Shown here piece by piece: positions 57,801 through 64,000 of a stretch of DNA of 64,000 nucleotides. The notes under the pieces are model-generated. The model saw only the letters and a program-made list of their open reading frames with translations. It was not told where the DNA came from and searched no databases. The position numbers and the translations under genes were made by a program. The stretch spans positions 1,798,001-1,862,000 of the forward strand of contig OZ247427.1 in the NCBI GenBank assembly GCA_965232815.1, given 5' to 3'. This stretch comes from Bin87 sp026710825 (lineage in GTDB: Bacteria > Chloroflexota > Dehalococcoidia > Lucifugimonadales > UBA3495). The stretch's first letter is position 1. Every line of letters starts with the position of its first letter.

Positions 57801-58721
57801 GTGCAGCGTTTTATCATGGTGCGGGCCTTCCATTCGCTGATCGCCCTTGTTGCCATCAGCGTCATCGTCTTCGGCCTGGCGCGGATCACTGGAAATCCAC
57901 TCGACGTTTTGCTGCCCATTGAGGCGACGCAAGAGGATTTCGATCGGGTGCAGCGGGCATGGGGACTTGATAAACCCCTGCCCCTGCAATACTTCAAATA
58001 CGTCAGCAACATCTTCCAGGGAAATTTCGGCGAATCCTTGAAGTGGCAGGACAAGACCGCTGGGGAGTTGGTAATCAGTCGATTTCCGGCTACGCTGCAA
58101 CTGGCGTCCCTGGCCATGATAGTGAGCGTGGTTATAGCTTTGCCCATCGGGGTAATTGCGGCGGTGAAGAAAGATACCGGCATCGACTATGCAGGGAAAG
58201 TGGTGGCCCTGTTGGGGCAGTCCTTGCCCTCTTTCTGGCTGGGGATAGTGCTGATGTGGATATTCGCCGTGCAATTGGACTTGCTCCCAACCTCGGGGAA
58301 GGGAGGGATCAGTCACATGATTCTGCCGGCGATTACCCTGGGTTTTTTTCAGGTGGCGGCGATCATGCGGCTGACGCGTTCTTCCCTGCTGGAGGTGCTC
58401 GACACCGAGTTTGTAAAATTGGCCCGTATCAAAGGTGTGTCGGAGCGTAAGGTGATTTGGAAGCACTGCCTGCGCAACGCCCTCATTACTCCGCTTACCT
58501 ACTTTGGCCTGATTCTGGGGAGTTTCCTGACCGGCTCGGTAGTTACCGAAACCGTGTTTGCCTGGCCGGGGGTAGGGCTGCTGGCGATCGACGCCGTTCG
58601 GGCCCGGGATTTTCAGGTGGTGCAAACGGTGGTGCTCTTTTTTGCCACCATATACATCTTCGCCAATCTGTTGGTGGACATCACCTACGCCTACCTGGAT
58701 CCTCGCATCCGATACGACTAA
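57801..58721 (+). CDS. Oligopeptide-type ABC transporter permease (DppB-like)
   Basis: A 306-residue permease with six predicted membrane segments. N-terminal block: FGLARITGNPLDVLLP and WGLDKPLPLQYFKYV; the cytoplasmic EAA loop is EFVKLARIKGVSERKVIWKH. GTG 57801 follows GAGGT; ATG 57816 is an alternative. It pairs with the DppC-like gene 88 bp later. Composition is lower in GC and codon use freer than in flanking genes. Confidence 0.92.
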   Translation: MQRFIMVRAFHSLIALVAISVIVFGLARITGNPLDVLLPIEATQEDFDRVQRAWGLDKPLPLQYFKYVSNIFQGNFGESLKWQDKTAGELVISRFPATLQLASLAMIVSVVIALPIGVIAAVKKDTGIDYAGKVVALLGQSLPSFWLGIVLMWIFAVQLDLLPTSGKGGISHMILPAITLGFFQVAAIMRLTRSSLLEVLDTEFVKLARIKGVSERKVIWKHCLRNALITPLTYFGLILGSFLTGSVVTETVFAWPGVGLLAIDAVRARDFQVVQTVVLFFATIYIFANLLVDITYAYLDPRIRYD

Positions 58722-58809
58722 TCACGACCTTCAAACTGCTGAGCAACTGCCTCAGACTCGCATGGCTGCTCATCCGTTTCACACTGAATGATATGAAGAG
58801 GCAGGAAGT

Positions 58810-59742
58810 ATGGCGAACGTAGCGCTACCCCAACAACTGCCAGAGATTGAAGCTCCGAGAGGCTGGCAAGTTATCTCGCAGGTACGGCGACTGCCGGTGG
58901 TGCCAATCGTAATATTGTTGGTGGTGCTGGTACTGCCGGCCATATTTGCGGATCAATTGGCTCCTCACGATCCGCTGAAAGGCAGCTTGCGCAACCGTTT
59001 GCAGCCGCCAGCCTGGACGCAGGCCGAGGTGGTAAACGGAGTTGAGGTTAAACCGGGCGGTTCCTGGAACCACATCCTCGGCACTGACAAGCAAGGCAGG
59101 GACATGCTGAGCCGCATAATCCACGGAGCGCGCATCTCCCTGACCGTCTCGCTGATCGCCGTTTTCATTGCCGGCCTCATCGGCACCACTCTGGGACTTA
59201 TGGCCGGATACTACGGGGGGTGGGTAGACCACCTGGTGATGCGAATAGTGGACATCGGTCTTTCCATACCGGCCATTTTATTGGCGCTAGTGCTGGTTTC
59301 CGCCATCGGCGCCAGCTTTGGGACGGTAATCATCGTTATTGGCGGCATTTTCTGGTCTCGATATGCCCGGATGGTACGCGGAGACACGTTGAGCATCAAA
59401 AGCCAGGATTTTGTCTCCCGCGCCAGAGTGGCGGGAGCCTCCAACCGGCGGATTATGGTCCGGCACATCTTTCCCAACGTGGCAAATACCGTCATTGTTC
59501 TGGGCACCCTGGAAATCGGCCAGGTAATTCTATTGGAAGCCACCCTCAGTTTCCTGGGAGCCGGTATACCCAGGCCCACCCCGGCGTGGGGGTTGATGGT
59601 ATCCGACGGTAGAGAACTGATCGTCAACGCCTGGTGGGTGGCGATGTTCCCCGGCGTGGCCATCCTGTTGACCGTGCTCTCCCTGAACCTCTTCGGGGAT
59701 TGGGTGCGGGACCGCCTGGATCCAAAACTGCAGAACGTGTAA
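58810..59742 (+). CDS. Oligopeptide-type ABC transporter permease (DppC-like)
   Basis: A 310-residue permease with the OppC_N segment (PIVILLVVLVLPAIFADQLA), the characteristic LGTDKQGRDMLSRIIHGARI and the EAA loop DFVSRARVAGASNRRIMVRH. It contains an inserted stretch (QAEVVNGVEVKPGGSWNH) between the two. It forms the heterodimeric pore with the DppB-like protein. Confidence 0.93.
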   Translation: MANVALPQQLPEIEAPRGWQVISQVRRLPVVPIVILLVVLVLPAIFADQLAPHDPLKGSLRNRLQPPAWTQAEVVNGVEVKPGGSWNHILGTDKQGRDMLSRIIHGARISLTVSLIAVFIAGLIGTTLGLMAGYYGGWVDHLVMRIVDIGLSIPAILLALVLVSAIGASFGTVIIVIGGIFWSRYARMVRGDTLSIKSQDFVSRARVAGASNRRIMVRHIFPNVANTVIVLGTLEIGQVILLEATLSFLGAGIPRPTPAWGLMVSDGRELIVNAWWVAMFPGVAILLTVLSLNLFGDWVRDRLDPKLQNV

Positions 59743-59878
59743 CCCTGGCGCCGGAAATTCAGCTCAAATGCCACCACAGTATGACCGGTGGATTTTGCGA
59801 TGGTTGCTGATCGTGATCCATTTTCAGGCAATCAAATAGACACCAGGCAGGCTAAACCTCGACAAGGAGAAAACAATC

Positions 59879-61711
59879 GTGAATCACTGGTTCAAGAAAC
59901 GCAGGCTACTATTGTTCACCCCCCTGTTCCTGATCCTGGCGTTGGTCGTCGCCTGCGGCGGCACCGCCGCCGAACCCGCGACCGTACCGCAAGAATCTGG
60001 AGCCACTGAAGCTGCGCCGGCAGCCGAATCCCAGTCCGCCACTGAAGCTGCGCCGGCAGCCGAATCCCAGTCCGCCACCGAACCCGCGCCTGCCCCAGTC
60101 TCGGCTGCAACGGCGATGCCGCAACCCACTGCCGAGGCCCCGCCGGCGATGGCGGTCGAGGCGAAAGTGGATCGTCTGCGGATCGCCTTCACCCCACCGC
60201 CCGCGGAGACCAATCTCCCCTGGACCGGCGCTCGCAGCTTGCTGACCCAGCTCAGCCCCATGATAGAAACCCTGTTGGATATTGACCCCGAAACCGGAGC
60301 CTACATTCCCATGCTGGCTACGCGCTGGGAAATGGCCTCAGATGGGAAGAGCTGGACGGTGGATTTGCGGGAAGACGTAGCATTCCACTTCGACACTGGC
60401 ACGTTTAGCGCCGAAGACGTGGTCCATACGAGATCCATCTTGGGTCCCCAGGAAGGCAACCTCAACACCTTCCGTAACGTTTGGGCAAACACAGTAGAAG
60501 CGGTGGACGTGGTTGACGATCACCGGGTTGTGTTCAGTTTGAGCAAGCCGGATCCAAACTTGGATTTCTTCCTCTCATTGAGCGGAGACCTTGCCATGTT
60601 GAGCAAAGTCCAATGGGATCAGGAGGGGCAGGAAGGAATGGAAGAACGGTTGATCGGAACTGGCCCTTACCAGTATTTGGAGCGCGAAGTAGGTCAGTCC
60701 ATTGTCTACGAGCGGGTGCCTTATGAACACTGGCGTGTTCCAACGCCCGACTTCCGGGAGATGGAGCAGGTCTTCGCTCCGGAGTCAGCCACTCGCTTGG
60801 CAATGCTCCTCACCAAGGAAGCCCATATGGCCGAGCTGCCTCGTGACCTGCTTGCCCAGGCGCAATCAGAGGGGATGGCCATATCCCAGAGCGGTCTCGG
60901 AGCGATACTGACATTTATGGTTTTGGGAGGCCAGTACTATACAGCCGGCGACGAAGCGTACGACCCTTCGGTCCCCTATTCCGCTCCCGGAGAAGAGGGT
61001 CGTTTGATACGACAAGCCATGAACAAAGCCATTGACCGGGATGAGATCAACGAGTTCATCTTCAGGGAAGGCGGATCGCCGATGTTGGTGCACGGCTATC
61101 ATCCTAGTCTGCCCGGATGGAACCCGGAATGGGAGACTCGTTGGGACGACGAATACGGTTACGATCCGGAGGCGGCCAGGGAGTTGCTGGCCCAGGCCGG
61201 ATATCCAGACGGGTTCGACATGAAGATGTTCGGTGCGCATACCCTGCCCGGAGTGCCGGAACTGCCCGACATTGCCGAAGCGGTGAGCATCTACTGGACC
61301 GAAATCGGCATCGATGTGGAAATCGTCAGTCTGGAGTTTTCCGCGGTTAGGCCCCTGTACCGCACCAAGCAATTCCAGGGCCACGCCGCTCCATTCCGAA
61401 CGGTGCGCCGCCCGATTCAAGAGCAGGTGCGGATCTTCAACGCCACCGAAGCAGGAGTGGTCCACCAGTACGAGAGTGATTCCCTCCAGGCCAATTGGGA
61501 AAAGCTTACGGAAACTCTGGACGCTGCTGAACGCGACCGGCTAATCCGAGCAATCGGGGATGAAAAGTTCGACAACTTCGAGGGCGTACCTCTCCTCTGG
61601 ATATTCTTCCAGTTGGCCATCGATCCCGACATCATTGCCGAGTACAAGTTCCCCGGCACCGCGGCCAGTAACTTCAGCCATCTGGAGACCATCACGGCGG
61701 TGCCCCAGTAA
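59879..61711 (+). CDS. ABC transporter substrate-binding lipoprotein, family 5
   Basis: A 610-residue solute-binding protein. The signal ends ALVVACGG (lipobox), then a Glu/Ala/Ser linker built from two exact 12-residue repeats (ATEAAPAAESQS). The SBP_bac_5 core follows from ~residue 95: AFTPPPAETNLPWTGARSLL, WEMASDGKSWTVDLREDVAF and TGPYQYLEREVGQ. It delivers a peptide-like or other bulky ligand to the permeases. It lies third in the cluster, and no ATPase genes follow before a strong terminator. Confidence 0.93.
   Translation: MNHWFKKRRLLLFTPLFLILALVVACGGTAAEPATVPQESGATEAAPAAESQSATEAAPAAESQSATEPAPAPVSAATAMPQPTAEAPPAMAVEAKVDRLRIAFTPPPAETNLPWTGARSLLTQLSPMIETLLDIDPETGAYIPMLATRWEMASDGKSWTVDLREDVAFHFDTGTFSAEDVVHTRSILGPQEGNLNTFRNVWANTVEAVDVVDDHRVVFSLSKPDPNLDFFLSLSGDLAMLSKVQWDQEGQEGMEERLIGTGPYQYLEREVGQSIVYERVPYEHWRVPTPDFREMEQVFAPESATRLAMLLTKEAHMAELPRDLLAQAQSEGMAISQSGLGAILTFMVLGGQYYTAGDEAYDPSVPYSAPGEEGRLIRQAMNKAIDRDEINEFIFREGGSPMLVHGYHPSLPGWNPEWETRWDDEYGYDPEAARELLAQAGYPDGFDMKMFGAHTLPGVPELPDIAEAVSIYWTEIGIDVEIVSLEFSAVRPLYRTKQFQGHAAPFRTVRRPIQEQVRIFNATEAGVVHQYESDSLQANWEKLTETLDAAERDRLIRAIGDEKFDNFEGVPLLWIFFQLAIDPDIIAEYKFPGTAASNFSHLETITAVPQ
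60002..60073. repeat. Two identical 36-bp tandem units inside the binding-protein linker
   Basis: Units 60002-60037 and 60038-60073 are identical at the DNA level and encode ATEAAPAAESQS twice; a third partial unit starts at 60074. The lack of silent change implies recent expansion. Confidence 0.9.
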
Positions 61712-61829
61712 CAATTTCCAACCATAGCGCCCGCGCTCTTGGTCAACGCTGCGCCGGTCGCAGCAACCGCCACCCGCGCGGGCATCCCGCCCAAGCGCCC
61801 ATTCAACCCACCGTTGATAGGGTAAGACC

Positions 61830-61856
61830 AAACCCTCGCCAGCCCGGCGGGGGTTT
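61830..61856 (+). terminator. Intrinsic terminator of the ABC operon
   Basis: An 11-bp stem AAACCCTCGCC/GGCGGGGGTTT (one G-T pair) with AGCCC loop, followed by ACTTT, ~120 bp after the binding-protein stop. Confidence 0.75.
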
Positions 61857-61910
61857 ACTTTGGGCCAAAGACTGCCAGACGCCTCTCAGCGCCCGCCAAC
61901 GCCACCGGCC

Positions 61911-62513
61911 TTACAAAATCTGGAAATGCGCCTCCGTCGGCACGCAGTCAGCGCCGTTGATCGGCACCATGTCCTGCGGACACGCCGAAAACGCGACCAC
62001 GCAGTCCATCTCTGCCCTCAGCGCGACGTAATTACCCGGCTTGGATACCGGCGGCTCGAATCCCACTCCGCCGTCCGCTCCCACCGGAATGTTCATGAAC
62101 AGGTTCCACGGACTCGGCGTCTCCGGCGCCGTCAGCCCCAACTCGGCCAACGCCGCCGCCAGGTTGTCGGTGCAGTTGTCGTGGTATCCCTCGCACCCCA
62201 GCAACTCGTACCGGTACCGGTCGCACGCCGCCAGCAGCGTGTCGTGTATCCCTCCCGACGTATCCCCCGCCAGCGTCAGGATCGCCCGCCGCCGGTTCGT
62301 AACCATTGCCTGCCCCACCGTCGGCATGATCCGCGCCAGCGACGTTCGTGAATGCTCCATCGACATGAACTCGGTGAGGTCTTGCCGGCTGAACGCCCAG
62401 GTGTCCACCACCTGCTGCCCGTGCGTGTTGATTACCCTCACCGTCTGCCCGGCGGACACGAACGCGGCCTTCCCACGTCGCGCTGGAATGGTGATCAGCG
62501 ATGCTGCCGTCAT
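61911..62513 (-). CDS. DUF1989 / urea carboxylase-associated family protein
   Basis: A 200-residue DUF1989 protein: VSAGQTVRVINTHGQQVVDT, FMSMEHSRTSLARIMPTVGQ, TLAGDTSGGIHDTLLAACD, NCTDNLAAAL and WNLFMNIPVGADGGVGFEPP. The last segment with CPQDMVPINGADCVPTE matches the family's metal/substrate region. Members are found next to urea carboxylase and may take part in guanidine or amide metabolism; no such genes are adjacent here. The start is ATG 62513. Confidence 0.9.
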   Translation of the reverse strand: MTAASLITIPARRGKAAFVSAGQTVRVINTHGQQVVDTWAFSRQDLTEFMSMEHSRTSLARIMPTVGQAMVTNRRRAILTLAGDTSGGIHDTLLAACDRYRYELLGCEGYHDNCTDNLAAALAELGLTAPETPSPWNLFMNIPVGADGGVGFEPPVSKPGNYVALRAEMDCVVAFSACPQDMVPINGADCVPTEAHFQIL

Positions 62514-62612
62514 GGCTCCCTCTCTCTTTCCCGGCGTGGCCACTCCACCCGAGCATCAATCGCGGTCCAACAAGAGCATCATATCCCAGCGCTTTCGGGT
62601 TTTCAAAAACAT

Positions 62613-62636
62613 ACCCTCTCCCATCAAGGAGAGGGT
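62613..62636 (-). terminator. Intrinsic terminator of the thioredoxin-like lipoprotein gene
   Basis: On the minus strand a 9-bp stem ACCCTCTCC/GGAGAGGGT with a six-base loop is followed by ATGTTTTTG, ~60 bp after the stop of the 62698-63687 gene. Confidence 0.7.
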
Positions 62637-62697
62637 GAAAATCCCACACGATACGTCCCGAGGCAATACGCTGCCGCCGACCGGCAGCCCCGTACCG

Positions 62698-63687
62698 CTA
62701 CGAACCCGCCGCCGCCATCAGCGCCGCCTCAAGCTCACCAAGCGTCGCAAACCCCTCGAACCGCTGCCGGATCACCCCGTCGGCATCCAGCACGAACACC
62801 CACGACTCATTCGTCCATTCCGGAATCTGCGTGAATCCCCACTCATCTGCGGCGGGCACCAGCTCCGCCCGGCTGAGATCCCCCTGGATCTCGGCGGGAT
62901 TGTCATAAAGCTCAACGTGGATGTAGTTTGCGGCCTCGGGATGCGCCGTCCGCAGTTCCGCCACTATGTCCACCTGCGGCCCGCATGTCGGGCTGGTGCA
63001 GAACGCCGGCGTCGCGAACACGATCACGCTGGGTTTCCCCGATCCCACCGCGTCAGCCACCGAAACCGCATAGAGGCTGGCATCCGGCTCGTACGCCGTG
63101 GTGACGTCCACCAGTTCCAGCCCGTCCCCCAGGGTCTTGGTTGCACTGGACGGCGGAGTGTCTCCCACCGACGGCACCGGAGAATCATCCAGCACCGTAA
63201 CCGTAATGTGCGCGTCGCCCTCCACGTCGCCCCCGATGGGCGTCACCGTCAGCAGGTATTCGCCTGGCTCCGCAAAATCGATCGGTGTGCTGTACGATCC
63301 TCGCACCCCGTAGGGCCACTCGTTGTAATCGGCGGTGATCTCCGCCACCGGGTCCGTTCCTTGCTGGTGCGACACCACAATTCGCGACTGCGGCGCCTTC
63401 ACCAGCGCTTTATTCGTGGACAGCAGGAACGCCACCCGCTGTGTGCCCACCTCCAGCACCTTCGTAGCCAGGTGCGATTTGATGGCGTCGTCGCTGTAAT
63501 CAACCGTGGGCACCACTACGGCCGCCTCAGGTTGGGACGCCGGCTCGACCTTATCGGTCGGCTCGACATTGGCGGCCGACTCATTCGCTGGCTCGGCGGT
63601 CGGGACGACGGCCGGACTCTCACTGGAGCAGCCCACCGCGACCAGCAGGCCGACCGCGGCCAATATCGGTAGAATCCAGCGCAACAT
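62698..63687 (-). CDS. Lipoprotein with a thioredoxin-like C-terminal domain
   Basis: A 329-residue exported lipoprotein. The signal ends LLVAVGCSS, then a low-complexity Glu/Ala/Pro linker, then a ~110-residue beta-rich domain (DFAEPGEYLLTVTPIGGDVE). From ~residue 205 there is a thioredoxin-like fold with FATPAFCTSPTCGPQVDIV, in which the two cysteines are five positions apart and not CxxC. It ends with FEGFATLGELEAAL. ATG 63687 overlaps the upstream stop (TGATG), so the two genes are coupled. Likely a redox or metallochaperone-like protein of the envelope. Confidence 0.78.
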   Translation of the reverse strand: MLRWILPILAAVGLLVAVGCSSESPAVVPTAEPANESAANVEPTDKVEPASQPEAAVVVPTVDYSDDAIKSHLATKVLEVGTQRVAFLLSTNKALVKAPQSRIVVSHQQGTDPVAEITADYNEWPYGVRGSYSTPIDFAEPGEYLLTVTPIGGDVEGDAHITVTVLDDSPVPSVGDTPPSSATKTLGDGLELVDVTTAYEPDASLYAVSVADAVGSGKPSVIVFATPAFCTSPTCGPQVDIVAELRTAHPEAANYIHVELYDNPAEIQGDLSRAELVPAADEWGFTQIPEWTNESWVFVLDADGVIRQRFEGFATLGELEAALMAAAGS

Positions 63688-64000
63688 CACGGTCCCTCAG
63701 CGTAGACGCCGAACGTGAAGGCGAACAGGCCGAAATCGTCCGAGTTCGATCCCATGACCAGGATGGAATCGGACAGGTATTGCGGGTTGTCCACCAGGGC
63801 ATACATCCGGGGTACGTCAACCAGGATGTATGAGGTGCCGTTCTCGTCCCACTGGACGTCCGCGCCGGCGTTCTCCGGTGTCATCATCGCGCCGTCCACC
63901 GTCAGGTAGACCCGGTATGGCTCGCCCGAATCCGACGTCAGAACAGCATTGATGCTCTTGGCCGAGTACTTGAGGGCAAGGTAGTCCTCCAGGTTCTCCG
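63687..64000 (-). CDS. C-terminal part of a DipZ-like thioredoxin-family protein (partial)
   Basis: Only the last ~104 residues are in view; the frame is open to base 64000. The piece KYSAKSINAVLTSDSGEPYR, DGAMMTPENAGADVQWDENG, VDVPRMYALVDN and LFAFTFGVYAEGP matches the beta-rich C-terminal domain found after the thioredoxin domain in DipZ-like and related redox proteins. This agrees with the coupled thioredoxin-like lipoprotein downstream. The catalytic part lies outside the window. Confidence 0.7.
   Translation of the reverse strand, partial: ENLEDYLALKYSAKSINAVLTSDSGEPYRVYLTVDGAMMTPENAGADVQWDENGTSYILVDVPRMYALVDNPQYLSDSILVMGSNSDDFGLFAFTFGVYAEGP

Overview
The window looks like a GC-rich bacterial chromosome segment, mostly core and accessory metabolism, with no rRNA, tRNA or CRISPR array visible. 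My best guess is Chloroflexota (Dehalococcoidia/SAR202-like). The basis is the mix of Uma2 nucleases, HicAB, an LLM-class flavin oxidoreductase, split MaoC hydratases, a molybdenum hydroxylase operon, PTPTPAP-type surface linkers and many short palindromic repeats. No marker gene fixes the phylum, so this is inference.

Layout. 1-10 kb: a partial OLD/RecF-like ATPase, a Gfo/Idh/MocA protein, a Uma2 nuclease, two tandem cation-diffusion facilitators, a Nudix/GNAT pair, a MoaD-like protein, a cytochrome c lipoprotein, a two-gene HEPN cassette, two tandem GNATs and an AT-richer T5orf172 nuclease. 10-14 kb: a three-subunit xanthine dehydrogenase-type operon with its own sigma70-like promoter. 14-16.2 kb: hicA-hicB followed by a HicB-GNAT fusion and a free GNAT. 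16-22 kb: two MFS carriers, a VOC protein, and a GIY-YIG gene bracketed by inverted hairpin repeats. 22-25 kb: DUF1385 protein and rplU-rpmA-rpmE. 25-30.5 kb: a second HEPN cassette with a near-consensus promoter, a split MaoC hydratase, a UGA-containing SelW/Rdx-type gene, a pentapeptide-repeat protein and a DRTGG P-loop protein. 30.5-41 kb: NhaA, an MBL-fold hydrolase, a 2-hydroxyacid dehydrogenase, an aldo/keto reductase, an LprG-like lipoprotein with an EmrB-type carrier, and a beta-propeller lipoprotein. 41-53 kb: housekeeping genes (tmk, an R3H ATPase, pdxT, pdxS, rho, transaldolase, pyrG) around a Uma2/response regulator/histidine kinase/surface protein operon. 53-64 kb: a secreted Calx-beta/PPC protein, a ThuA-like protein, an LLM oxidoreductase, an oligopeptide-type ABC importer (permeases and binding protein, no ATPase in view), a DUF1989 protein and thioredoxin-like lipoproteins.

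Most notable: (1) two diverged copies of the same two-gene module, a ~109-residue partner plus a 154-residue HEPN protein, a candidate toxin-antitoxin or defence unit; (2) a HicB N-terminal domain fused to a complete acetyltransferase inside a hicAB locus; (3) a probable selenoprotein (CVPU motif, in-frame TGA) translationally coupled to a pentapeptide-repeat gene; (4) at least ten copies of a palindrome with constant GTAGGGGCG-like arms and covarying cores, plus three other dispersed repeat families that sometimes supply start or stop codons of neighbouring genes.
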